26,935 nucleotides of DNA, taken from contig CAJVPP010000736.1 in assembly GCA_910592005.1 (NCBI GenBank), positions 1 to 26,935 on the forward strand, in the 5' to 3' direction. The notes under the pieces are model-generated. The model was not told the DNA's origin. It ran no database searches and worked only from the letters and a program-made list of their open reading frames with translations. A program made the position numbers and the translations under genes. Shown here piece by piece: positions 1 through 10,643 of the stretch (position 1 is its first letter; the number at the start of each line of letters is the position of its first letter). Source of the DNA: Funneliformis mosseae. Taxonomy: Eukaryota; Glomeromycota; Glomeromycetes; Glomerales; Glomeraceae.

Positions 1-1221
1 ATTTGTGTATTTTCAATGTTCGTTACTTCTAAAATTAGAAATTTTGCGATATATTATATGAAAATCAATTTTTTTTTTAATTTTGCGAAATTTTGTTGTG
101 TAACTATATAGATTTTGTTAATATCATAAAATTATGTAATATTTGCATAATATTGTAAATTAAAAGAAATCATCGTCCCTGCTAGATATCTATATTATAT
201 ATCTTAATAATTCGTTAATTAATTAAGATATATATAATGATTTTATAAGTATAATTATAAATATAAATGTACTAAATGAGTATAATCATATTGTTTTTTC
301 TTAGTTTGAAATTTTATAATTGATGTTAATATTTATAAGTAGACTCATTACTTTAACATAAATGGAAATAATTATTTATGCTTATAATTTCTCTTATAGA
401 ATTCATTGGTCTTAATAGTTTACAAAATCTAAGGGTTATAGTTTCTTTTATGTTAGATGAAAATATTTTTACTTCTTATTAAGCTTATATTATGCTTAAC
501 AGATGCTCTACTTAGAATAATATTGAGATATTTCATTTTGATAAATCAGTTTTCAAAATCAATTCTAAAATTATTTTGTAATATTAAAAGTTAGCTATCA
601 TTTTAAAAATAAACCTTTATACATTTTTACAACTTCAAATATAATTCAATCATTAAATAATAAAAAAGTAATGCTAATTAAAAACTTATTAAATAATTTG
701 TAAATTTAATAAAAAGTTAATTCTATATTAAAATTATAAAAAAAAATTTTATTATATTAAAGAATTTAATTTATAATTGATATTAACATAAATTAGAATA
801 ATTCTAATACTTTTAATATGTTAGTATATAAGATTATATTATTTATAACCTTAAAATATTATATTAAAAAACATATTAGTATTATTTAGTAATCCTATTT
901 AATGTTAAATCTTTAAGCAGTATATATAGTCTAATTTTTCAAAAATGTATTGTTAGTTCTTGACCAATAAAATTTAGTATAAATTATCCGTGATTGGATA
1001 AAACCAAGGGTGATACAAACATTGTCATTATGTACCGCTTATATAACATGTGCCCCATACCAAAATGCCCCTAAAATCGCAATTTTTCTTCGTTATAATT
1101 CCAAAGCTTATACTCTCTTGTAGTATTAGCATTCTTTCATTCATTACATTTTACATTTTCACTCACCATATTTAACGAACTTACAACTAATTACTTACTT
1201 TCCTATTTCATACTTCTTAAG
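1..1221. other. AT-rich upstream spacer, no gene seen
   Basis: Very AT-rich, with stops in all frames and no convincing coding stretch. From about 950 onward the composition becomes more balanced and holds the likely promoter and 5' UTR of the SET-domain gene. That part includes a pyrimidine-rich leader from about 1110 to the ATG at 1222. Nothing else was recognised. Confidence 0.6.
964..1046 (+). promoter_or_regulatory. Possible promoter of the SET/APSES gene
   Basis: A CCAAT pentamer lies at 964-968 and its inverse ATTGG at 993-997. They are followed by TATATAA at 1040-1046, about 175 bp upstream of the ATG, and then a C/T-rich leader. The spacing fits a fungal RNA polymerase II promoter. 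Such words are common by chance in AT-rich DNA, so this is a positional guess. Confidence 0.3.
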
Positions 1222-4200
1222 ATGGGGTCAGATATGCCCCAACAGTTTGACGACGTTTTAACCGAGTTGTTGATTGATAAAATCAACTTGTGGTTCAAAA
1301 CGTTTAAACTAAATCCAAATTATAGCGAGACGGTTGTTTTGCGAGATGTTCTTGTCGACCTCGTGCAACGCCATGTAATCCAGCCAAACAAAGTATCTAG
1401 CGCAGCGAGGGAGTTGCTCAAGTATGTAAAATTTTTTTTTCAAAGGGAAATTTTTGCCTATTGATTATTATCTGAGAAAGATAATGTCATCGTAAACCGT
1501 TAATACACTTTCTTCATGCATAGTAATTCTAATTTTGATCTTATGTTACTTAAACTACCACTATAAGTCGTATGCTCTAACTTTAATTTTTTTTTTTAAT
1601 TTTTTTTTTTTTTAGGATTCCTTCCGTTCGTGAAGCTGCTGGTGTTACTGCTGAGAATGAAAGAGAATTCATATCGTAATTATCTAGGTTATTTTACTTT
1701 GTTGCGATAAATAATTTATATTGATTTTGCATCCTTTCGTCCTGAAGACATGCGAATAGATACTTTGAAATGTATTTACCAAATGCAGGTTGCGAAATAG
1801 CAGAAACGCCACGTTATTCCGGTTCTGATAAACGAGAGGCATGCATAATAGCAACAAAAAAATGGCAAGCTGGTGACGAAATCAGATTCTGCACCGGGGT
1901 TCTTGTTCCGATCACAAGTGAAGAAGAAAGAGCTCTTGAAGGCGGACGAGATTTCAGTATAATGTGGTCGACCAGAAAAGACTGTATGTGCTTACTCCTT
2001 GGGCCAGCTAGGTTTGTCAATGTAAGTATAGCTGGTGTAAAATAACTCGTTTATTTACGGTTTTAATTCTTATTTCTTATATTTAGCATGATTGTAATCC
2101 GAATACACATTTTATTGCGACTGGGCAAAACACAATCTCTTTTAAATTACTCAGAGATGTGGCGGTAGGTGAAGAGCTAACGGCTCATTATGGCGAAAAC
2201 TATTTCGGCCAAGGCAATGAAGAATGCCTTTGTGTTACTTGTGAACAGAAACAAACTGGTGGCTTCAAGAAAGTCAGAGATGATACAGAGGAAGACACAG
2301 CCTATGAAGGTTTAAGGCCTTTTGTATATAACGATGGCAGGCTTGTGAGGCGCAGCACGCGACGGAACAAATCTATTCATTGTACGTATATATAAATTAT
2401 ATTTTAATAAATAATTTATAATTTTAATAACATATATCCTTTTATATTATTTTGATTAGTTAATAACACTAGCAAAAATAAATGTAAACCTGCACCTGCT
2501 CGTGTTAATATCAAAAATATGGAGATTACCGATGACGACGACTTAGTAGAAAGTTCAAGTTTGGCTGATGCATATTCTAAGAGGAATAAGGGTGGCTTTG
2601 TAAGGAATTTAAATCAAGTTAATAAAAAATTGCAAAGCACGTCTGATACAATTTTTGCTCAACAGACAGAATCCTCGTCACCTACATCAATGGATATTGA
2701 TATTGATACTATTGCGGATGATCATGTCACTTCTATGCGAACACGAACGAACGTTTACGACCGCATTCCACTTGTATGCGAACGTCCCGCTTCGACTAGC
2801 ATGCAACCTACCGTTAATACTAACGTTCCAGGACGTACTACCTCTATCAGGATAGATGGTAGAAATGGTCGTCCTGTAAATTCGTCATCTAATATGAGAA
2901 AGCGAACATTTTTGGAGCCTATGAGTTTCAGAGCAATGTTTTCGGCAACTCGTATGCGCCCTAATACTTCTTTTGAAGCGATGATGAATCCTCCTAGTAG
3001 AACAACTCAAAACGTTACTTATACGAGCGATCAATCAAGGATTAATCTATCGTCAACTACGGTTATTCAAGAAAAAAATTTTCAACCACCAAAAATTTCT
3101 AATACGTCAAATACGGTTTTTCAGGAAAGCCGAGGTGGCAGTTCTACATCCATTTCATCATCACAGCGATCTATTAATAATCCTGAAATGTTATTACATA
3201 CTTCTTTAACGAATTCTGGGGCAAAACAGGAAATTACAACTGGGCTGTCAATTCAATCCAATGCGATGAGTGAACAATCGTCAAGAACAGCGTCAAATTT
3301 CGTTCCTAATATAAGTCGTGGTATTAATCCTATTTTATCAAGGTTTCCTCGATCATCCAATGATAACGGAAGATCATTTACGAATACAGATGCAAGTAAT
3401 AATATCTCGAATCCAGTCATTAATCTGCGCGAATCTGAATTATCGCATACTACTGGAACGAAAGAACAAATTTCAAGTATTGCACCGGTAACTGCTAACC
3501 ATGGAGAAGATACTACCACATCAAGGTATAATCAATCTCGAAATCTTGGATTTAGTAGACAGTACATAGCACCATCTGTCAGTGAAATAACGGGATTTAC
3601 TAAACCTCGGCCGATAAATTTACTTGATCCAGAATCGGGTGTAATGTTAACGGCTAATCCAAAACTTAGAATTTCTTGGGGGATAGAGACAACCCGGCAG
3701 TTTATAATACCAGAGAATAAAGCGACGTGGCGTGGTCTAGCAAACGCATATAATGGAACAGAAAATAGATCGCGAGTCTCTAATAGTAATACTTCGAGAA
3801 TGTCAATTGCTTATTTATGTAGCGATGATTTGTCTTGTCAAAATGGCATCTTGACTTCATCGCGTAATGAAAATAGTCAAAAACTTCCTTCAAACTTCAA
3901 CGACAAACATAATGTGAAAAGGTATTGCCGAGTATGTCATGAAAAATTTGCGCCACTTCCGACGGATATAACTTCTTACAAATGTCCAAGGTGTTCGCGA
4001 CATTTTAGTTTATATAATCTTGAATGGCCACTTCGAAAACAACCTAAAGAAAAAGGGAAAGCCAAAGAGGTAAGTTAAATGAATGTATTGGATATCATTA
4101 AATTATTTTAATAAATATTTAAGTTATAGCAAATTTAACTTTTGGAATAGATTAAGAATCGTGGCGATACTGCAAATCGTCGAGAAAAAAAGGCAACTTC

Positions 4201-5260
4201 ACTGGCGACGATGACGATGATTACCAACAATAACAAAGGAAAGGCGAAAGTAGTTGTACCTGCAACCCCTGCAATTCATGTTGTAGACAAGAAAGAACAT
4301 AACGAAAGAATGCAGGCGATAATTTTTGCAGAAAGCAACGTCGAGTGGCTCCCTCTCCCCGGTATTGATAAAGAGAAATTTGAAGTAGGTGAGGAACAGC
4401 CTACCGCTGGAAGAGGTAATTAGAATTTCATTTATAAAAGAATCACGTATAGATTTATATAATAGAAAAAAAGGAAAAAAAAAAAATAAAATCTATTCGT
4501 ATAAAATATCTTAATAAAATATCATCTGCATTGATTTGTAAATGAGTAATTTATTTCCAACTTTATAAAAATTTTCAATATTGAATATTGTTTAATTTAA
4601 ATATTTCAATGCGATATCAATTTTAATAAGTTAGATTAGCTATAGTTTTAAGTTGAATATGTTCAAAATTTTTTTCAACAAGTTTCTCACAGATTTTCAC
4701 TAATTTTTTTTTTTAGCCTTCAGCGTTTCGATGAAACGCAAAAAAAATGAAAAGCCCACCATTAGTGAGGTTTGGTACAAGCCATTCCTCAGATGGAGCA
4801 CAAGTACCGGATATGTGCACTTAAATTCAGTCTGGCGCTATATTGAAAACCATACTTCGGACGATAACAATATCAATCTGAGAGCGGTTAAAAAGAAAGT
4901 TTGTAAAACATCTCAGAGCGACTTCGAAGAAAACGACTTCCGTGCTGCATCCTTACAGGGAGGTTATGCAACTTATCAGGGTGACTGGTAAGTTCTTATA
5001 ATAAGATCGAATATTTTAAAAGTCAATTATCATTTAACACTTTTTGTAATGATAGGGTTCCATATGAAGACGCCCAGAAGATTGTCGAAGAACTCGGTCA
5101 CTCCGAGTTACTTCGAAAATTTATTTTGCCTCCCAGCGGGAATGTTACAGCGACTCCTTCCGTTCCTTTGGAAGTCGTTACCTTTAAGAGGAGCTATGAG
5201 GATGTAGATGCGGAGGACTCTGATGTCGAACCTTCGCAGAAAAAGTGCAGGGGGAAATAA
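1222..5260 (+). CDS. Set9/Suv4-20-type histone H4K20 methyltransferase with C-terminal APSES-like domain, 8 exons
   Basis: Proposed exons: 1222-1421, 1616-1675, 1760-2021, 2087-2381, 2460-4069, 4151-4415, 4717-4987 and 5056-5260. They sum to 3168 nt (1055 residues) with all phases consistent. The SET core reads RYFEMYLPNAGCEI-like, FSIMWSTRKDC, HDCNPNTHF (residues 175-183) and EELTAHYGENYFG (Y209), then a post-SET C221-x-C223-x2-C226. This pattern is that of Set9/Suv4-20 (KMT5B/C) enzymes, which methylate histone H4 lysine 20 in the nucleus. A long Ser/Asn/Thr-rich, probably disordered stretch (about 275-750) precedes a Cys4 ribbon (C762, C765, C781, C784) ending SLYNLEWP, as in fungal Set9. 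Residues about 917-1013 resemble an APSES/KilA-N fold (GYVHLNSVW, LQGGYATYQGDWVPYEDA). Two junctions are uncertain. Exon 3 could start at 1748. Exons 4/5 could instead join 2385 to 2473. A two-gene reading is also possible: a first gene stopping at 4421-4423 and a second starting at ATG 4731. Confidence 0.85.
4416..4716 (+). other. 301-bp intron joining the SET half to the APSES half
   Basis: The donor GTAATT at 4416 follows a phase-1 codon. The acceptor is a T-run ending TTTTAG at 4716. It is the longest intron of the gene, very AT-rich, with stops in all frames. If it is not spliced, the SET protein ends at TAG 4421-4423 after GRGN. Whether one or two proteins are made hinges on this intron. 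Confidence 0.6.
4717..5260 (+). CDS. APSES/KilA-N-like (Xbp1-like) DNA-binding domain exons
   Basis: These are the last two exons of the preceding model, listed separately because they may be a gene of their own starting at ATG 4731. The visible pattern is a basic start (MKRKKNEK), then W-x2-FLRW, GYVHLNSVWRYIEN, and LQGGYATYQGDWVPYEDAQK split by the intron 4988-5055, ending HSELLRKFILP. APSES and KilA-N domains share the order 'GYVN/H..., GG.G.YQG.WVP...A..LA', and the GYVH-x2-SVW form is closest to Xbp1-like fungal repressors. Function as a sequence-specific DNA binder is inferred from the family. The tail (about residues 1014-1055) is acidic then basic (DVDAEDSDVEP, QKKCRGK). Confidence 0.7.
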
Positions 5261-5590
5261 TAAAACTTGGTCGGTGCATGGTTGACGCACTCAACAACCA
5301 TCTTGAAGATTATGAAACATGCGATATTAAGCTTGCTAAGGAACTCAAAGTGGTTGGTTTCCAAACCGAAGGTAAATTTGCCCTTCCTGTTGCAATTTTG
5401 CTTTAAATGCTTCTGAAAAATATAACCTATAATTTTCCTATTTGTAGGATACAATCGTTCCATCTCAACAGCATTCATTGTTGGCCGTGGACTACCTTGC
5501 AGAAAAAAAACAATATCTCGGTTATCCTGCCAACAAGAGTATTGGACTTATACAGCTTGTATAATCTTCTTGAGGCCATCTTTTCTTTTC
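5261..5590 (+). pseudogene. Coding-like tail beyond the stop of the SET/APSES gene
   Basis: Just past the stop, a different frame reads open as GEIIKLGRCMVDALNNHLED and continues to a GTAAAT donor-like site near 5376. After an intron-like gap ending TTTGTAG at about 5447, a third frame reads QQHSLLAVDYLAEKKQYL before a stop. Both segments look coding in composition, but they are out of frame with exon 8 and with each other under the simplest splicing. Possible readings are a decayed ancestral tail, a one-base error or slip in the G5 run at about 5250-5254, or an alternative 47-bp intron (donor GTAGAT, acceptor GTGCAG) that would restore the first frame without any base change. No homologue was recognised. 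Confidence 0.35.
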
Positions 5591-7436
5591 CGGATGAATT
5601 ATTCATTCATTGAATGTTAACCAGAAATTTAAGATTGCAAAAGCTTGCAAACTTTGTTGCTTAATGATCCAATCTGTGGATTGTTATATAAATTATTTAT
5701 GGTTAAAATTTTTATTGAGGATAAAAAGAATTTGTTGTAACTTAAATACTTTGAATATGATAATGCTAGTGATTGACTGAAAGTTTATTCGGTGTCTTTG
5801 CGATATAGTTTTTAGTTACGAATGTGGTCTTTTTTTGCTAAGGTGGTGCTCCTTCATATATGATGTGTTCAGTGCATTAAAAAAAAAAATACCATAATAA
5901 AGCATTTTGGTTTGTGTATGCTTGCGTTTGTATGATTGTGATTTTTGGTACAGAAATTTCAGTCACATGATTTACTACGCGTCAGCAGCATAATTACTTG
6001 AAAGGTTTTAAAATCAGTTTACCTCGTTCTATAAGTTTTGCAATCTTTTAAAATTTAAGAATTCCTAGCTAATTTATCATAATATATTAGTAATAATATG
6101 TAGTTAAATTAATGGTTTGCGTTATATATTAGAAAGAAAATTAAATCAAAATATAAGCTTTAAAATTTAATTAAGTTTATATAAAAAACCAAAGTATAAA
6201 AATGAAATAGTAATTATTTGCAAATGGTTGTAACTAATTCTAACTTAAAAAAAAAAAAAAAAATTGTTATTGTAATTATTTGCAAGTCCATCTTTAAAAA
6301 TTTAAAAAGTAATAAGTATTCAAATTGTAAAAATGATAGGAGGAATAACAAATAACAAATAATAATATAGTAAATAGAATAGAAATGAAAAGAATGTTTC
6401 GATTATTGAAGGAAGAAAAGCACAAGTTAATCAGTTCAGAAATGGATAAATAAAATTTTACATTTTACGAGATCTAATTATTTAATAATTCATCTTGATT
6501 CATATATTAATATCTCACTCTGTTTTACTACTTATTTGACTCCTATGTACCGTTCTATACCGTTCTACATAATAATTATTATTTGCAAAACAGCAAGCAG
6601 TAGTAACAGTTTGCTTCCAAATTTTCCAACCGTGAAATTACACTTTCTGCCAAGAATCAATCTTCCCAAGGTATTCAAAAGAATTTTATTTGCTCAATTG
6701 CTCCAAAATAAGGTTTAATTTCTTTCAACATGTTTTATTTTATTTTTATTTTTATTTTTTTAATAAAAAAAAATATTTTAAAATATGCTGATTTTCATAC
6801 TAAGACGAACTTCCAAAGTTAGGGTGCAATTTTTGATATGAAAATGAAAGTGTAAAAAAAAATACGTCATGCTTGGATACTCTCTCTTTATTAGCTAGTA
6901 GCCGAATTCTAAATTTGAAATTTGAGATGGATAGTAAAGGCAGTTTGGTTGCTTATACTTTTGATTAGTCTTAACATGTAATAGTTTCATTTTAAATCCG
7001 AGAATGTACACCAAAAATAAATTGGGCCCTTATCAATTGATATTTATGTTTGAAAATCTTTAGGTTGGGATTGTATAAAATGTCGTATACATTGTCCCGT
7101 GAAATTCGTTTGTATTGTTTTCCAGAAACAAGTTGTTTCCCTTGTTTAGCTTGTTTAGGTAAGTAATTAAACATTTCGGGATACAATGAAGCTGCGCATA
7201 AAAGTAAGGATCTTCAACATGAAACTCGAATTTTCTGTATAAATTCATCATGGATTGGACTTTACCAAAAAGAAAAAAATTACAAAAAAATACCGTATTC
7301 CATTTCTTTATTTTTTTATTTTTTTTCCTTAATTGTTACGATATTCCATTCCTTTGTACAAATAGATTACAGCCGGACTGTAAAAAAGAAAATTCCTTCA
7401 CTATAAAAAAATATATATATATAAAATACACAAAAT
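5591..7436. other. Intergenic spacer, no convincing gene
   Basis: AT-rich with A or T runs, for example 6247-6262. Short open frames of about 60 residues on both strands (such as 6992-7251 on the minus strand) overlap one another. They show no recognised motif and no neighbouring splice structure that decides between them. The right end is the promoter side of the membrane-protein gene, with a TATA-like A/T stretch at about 7402-7425. Confidence 0.5.
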
Positions 7437-7726
7437 ATGTCAGAGAACAAGATGATTGCGAACCTTACCAAATTATTTCAACATAAAGATATGTGGAGAT
7501 ACGTCTCTATATTTGTAACTTCCTTGTCCTTAATATTGTACATTTCCATATTGATTGGCGCATTAACTAGAGGTGTTTATATAAGTCAATTCACCTTAAA
7601 TAAAAATATCACCGGCATGCAAACTGTAAAATTCTCCCTTTTCGATTACTTTTGTGTCGATGGTGATATAAACTGTATGAAAGGTGAGGATAATCATTCA
7701 TTTTCTGTGAAATTTCTAAAATTTGT

Positions 7727-7767
<41 letters not shown>

Positions 7768-8228
7768 TACCAAATTTCGGTAAAGACCAATCGGGAGAAA
7801 TAGAAAATCGGGACGGAAAAGATGAACTTAACTCATTTGAGGCTCTTCGAAAGATATTAGAAGCTTTCGTGAAATTCGGTCGTAATTTAGCTTACCCCAT
7901 CCTAGCCGCTGCTGTTATTGATTTTATAACTTTGATATTATTAATGATCAATCAAAAAGTTCAAAAAGTTGACATCTTATTTTATACAATGACTAACTTT
8001 TTAATCCTTACAACGATCACCCTTAATTTAGGTTTTATAATTAGCACTTCAAAAATCTTGATAATCTTTGATGTAGTTTGTCTTCGTTCTTTTCTCGGTA
8101 TCATAGATTATCAAACCGGTCCCGCTATTATGTTATCAGCATGTAGTCTTATTTGTTCAATCATCGTCCTTATCATTATACGAGCTCATGGTTATGATAA
8201 TGAAAAAGGAAAGGAGCCCACTTGTTAA
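7437..8228 (+). CDS. Four-pass membrane protein, SUR7/PalI-like, with one intron
   Basis: Exons are 7437-7683 and 7768-8228, with intron 7684-7767 (GTGAGG...TTTTTAG), giving a 235-residue protein. Predicted membrane segments lie at about residues 22-45 (SIFVTSLSLILYISILIGAL), 125-143 (PILAAAVIDFITLILLM), 153-175 (LFYTMTNFLILTTITLNLGF) and 201-220 (AIMLSACSLICSIIVLIII). After the first segment comes a roughly 80-residue loop with a cysteine pair (C73, C80) and an acidic part. A short charged tail follows the last. One early helix, a long loop and three later helices is the topology of the SUR7/PalI family of fungal plasma-membrane proteins (eisosome or pH-sensing roles). The family match rests on topology only, so it could also be another tetraspan family. 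The ATG follows an A-rich leader, as usual for fungi. The unspliced frame stays open and would add an artefactual poly-Phe stretch. Confidence 0.75.
7684..7767 (+). other. Stop-free 84-bp intron with T34 tract
   Basis: The donor is GTGAGG at 7684 and the acceptor TAG ends at 7767. T34 at 7732-7765 forms the polypyrimidine tract. The length is a multiple of three and no stop is in frame, so retention would insert 28 residues including a run of phenylalanines without frame shift. Confidence 0.75.
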
Positions 8229-9023
8229 CGGGTTGTTTCTTTATTTATTTGTAATTTCGTAACGGAAAAATTAAAAAAATAAAAATAATAAAAATTTGGA
8301 ATATTTAACTTTAAAGTTCTTCATTATTCAATATGACCTATTATCGAAATATTGGTTCACCGACAGCCTAACATACGAATTTAAAAAAAAAAAAAAAAAA
8401 AAAGTTCCTTCAAAATTCATATTTTTTTATAAGAAAAATGGCGAACTTGCTCGATGACCTGGGTTCCTATAATTTCTTTCTAATAGTAAAAAAAAAGGGC
8501 AAATGAATAGAACCTCAATTACAAAACAACCCTTCCAATTACAATAGCAAGGTTACACTCTTATCTACCAGCCCAGGTCTACTTTTAATCGAAGATTCAA
8601 AATTTCATTCTTTTTTCTTTTTAAAAAAATAAATATTACTTGCATGTTACATTAATATGGATTCTTGCTAAGAAATTGACCTATGAACCTTTTTGATATA
8701 GTATAAATCACTTTAAAAGAACTTTTGTAAATCCTCAAAATAAATTCCCTTTGTGTGAAGTCTATTGACAAAATTTTAATATCGAGACGTATGTAATTCT
8801 GATAAATTGACAAGATTAAAAAGATTTAATAAACTTCACCTTTATCCAAAAAAACGTCTTGAAAAAAAAAAAAGTAAGACGAAATAAATTCATAAAACGA
8901 TACATCGCGGAGGAATAAATCATATTAAAGCGACAAACCACGCGGCGGAAATAGATGCATCAAAATTTTGCGTTCGGATCGTGTTTTCGATGATCCAAAA
9001 ATATTTGTCACTAAAAAATAATA

Positions 9024-9155
9024 ATGAATGGTCAAGTCGTGTATCCACTTAAACGCACATACAATATCCCATCCACGTACGAAGATCTCAATCAAATAGA
9101 ACAACTTGGAAGTATTACAAATCGGCATTTAATGAATAATTTGATGAATGCATAG
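9024..9155 (+). CDS. Possible 43-residue small ORF in a GC-richer patch
   Basis: It starts at ATG 9024 and stops at TAG 9153-9155. It begins MNGQVVYPLKRTYNIPSTYE and ends HLMNNLMNA. Composition is varied rather than A/T-biased, unlike most chance ORFs here. The patch it lies in (about 8900-9130) is less AT-rich than the surroundings. Against it, the opposite strand (8925-9128) and another plus frame are also open over the same bases, so openness may only reflect base composition. It could equally be an exon, a conserved UTR or a noncoding RNA. No homologue was recognised. Confidence 0.2.
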   Translation: MNGQVVYPLKRTYNIPSTYEDLNQIEQLGSITNRHLMNNLMNA

Positions 9156-9782
9156 GAAAATTACATAATACATAATTTATAAACAATAAAAATAAATAAA
9201 AATAAAGTCCTTTTCACATAAAATAAATAATACACATAATATGTTCACATGTGCCATATAATATTTATTTATTTACATTTTATTTGTTTAGCACTTTATA
9301 CACGTACTTTAATTAATAATAGAAATAACGGGTATTCTTTGTCCTTGAATTTCTAAATCATTACAAAACGCGTATGGAAAATGGGTTGAAAGATTCTGAT
9401 TGTTTCAAACCATTTTCTAAAGAAACTTCTTACATTCCAAACATCTTTTGATTAAAAAAAAAAAAGGAAATAAACATAAAAGCGCATACGTTAAAAAGGA
9501 AATGGCTTTCTACATTTGTCGTCAATTAATAATACAAAAACATAATCTGAACAATACTTAATATTAATAATAATAATAATAAAATAAAAAAAGACACGCA
9601 ATTCATACCTAATTAGCAACGTGATATCATCGTCATGTCACGACATAGCATCATATTTTTTTTTTTTAGAAACAAGGTAGGAAAAAGCTTCCATTGCAAC
9701 CAAAAGAAGGATTGTATATTTGATGATGTGTCACGAAATGTTTGACGGTAAATTTCAAATGTTTTCCCTTTGTTTTTTAATA

Positions 9783-9812
<30 letters not shown>
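9783..9812. repeat. T10A20 homopolymer pair
   Basis: A run of ten T is followed directly by twenty A, a perfect inverted arrangement able to form an A/T hairpin. Probably of slippage origin. Confidence 0.8.
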
Positions 9813-9815
<3 letters not shown>

Positions 9816-10643
9816 AATTGAACGTTGTAATAAAAATGTCATGATTTCAAATCATACAACGAAACCAATTGGTTCAATGACATTGCTTAAAATTGATGTG
9901 AATGATGAAATATTTTTTATTTTAATTGAACCCCTTTTACATCGCTTTATTTTTATCTGAATTCATTACATAAACATCATCCGAATATTCGGTAATACAT
10001 TAAATTTTCAAATGATGACATAATCACATTCATATCCATTGTTTTTACTGTATGTCAATCCTATTTTTAGCCCCCCAAAAGAGCCAATCACCGTTATGAA
10101 AAAAATAAAAAATGGAAATTTTTTTTTTTTTTTAATCCCAAGCCAATTCAATGCCGAGTTAGAAAAAAGGTGTATTTGATTGACCTAAGAAATCTTGATT
10201 TAAAAAAAAATCCTAAAAGGAAAAAGGAATTAGCCAAAGGAAAAAGTTATTTCCCAGAAATAAGTGAAAATTATTTTGCATTCATCATGCAACAAAGGAC
10301 TAGATGTTCAAATATGGTAATTTATTTTCAAAACATTTACGGAGCAACAAATAAAAAGAGACTATGTTTCTTGAGATCCACATAATTTTTAATATAATGT
10401 TATTCACGGATAAAGTATCACCGCATTATCATCACATATTAATTAACGCTCGTATCACTTAAGAAAAAAAAATAACCCGACACGCGAGAATTTTATATTG
10501 AAAAAATTTTTTTTATTTTTATTGAAGAAAGCAAAATGGAATCACAGCAAATGAAAAAAAATAAGAGAAAATAAACGTAGATCCATAGACGAAATGAAGA
10601 GATAAAGAATAAATGAAGAGATTTAACAGAAAAAAAAATGAAT

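Larger units (their letters stand above)
8229..10643. other. Spacer between convergent genes
   Basis: This lies 3' of the membrane-protein gene and 3' of the HMG gene. It is AT-rich, with A20 at 8382-8403 (approximate), T10A20 at 9783-9812 and T-runs near 10120-10132. A locally GC-richer patch at about 8900-9130 is open in several frames and is listed separately. An open frame near 10170-10385 begins with GTG rather than ATG and has no recognisable motif. It was not called. Confidence 0.5.

Noticed and set aside
3253..3519. 88-codon minus-strand ORF inside the SET gene
   Set aside because: Antisense shadow of the long exon 5 of the SET/APSES gene.
5976..5981. Scattered ACGCGT sites (also near 9367, 18886 and 19307) as an APSES regulon
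   Set aside because: A handful of sites is close to what chance gives in 27 kb; only the 22-bp palindrome was kept.
7716..7767. Poly-phenylalanine stretch in the open 263-codon frame
   Set aside because: It coincides with a canonical intron (GTGAGG...T34...TAG) that removes it in frame; it is treated as noncoding.
10170..10385. 71-codon plus-strand ORF downstream of the HMG gene
   Set aside because: Begins with GTG, which is not a usual nuclear fungal start, and is Lys-rich from A runs.
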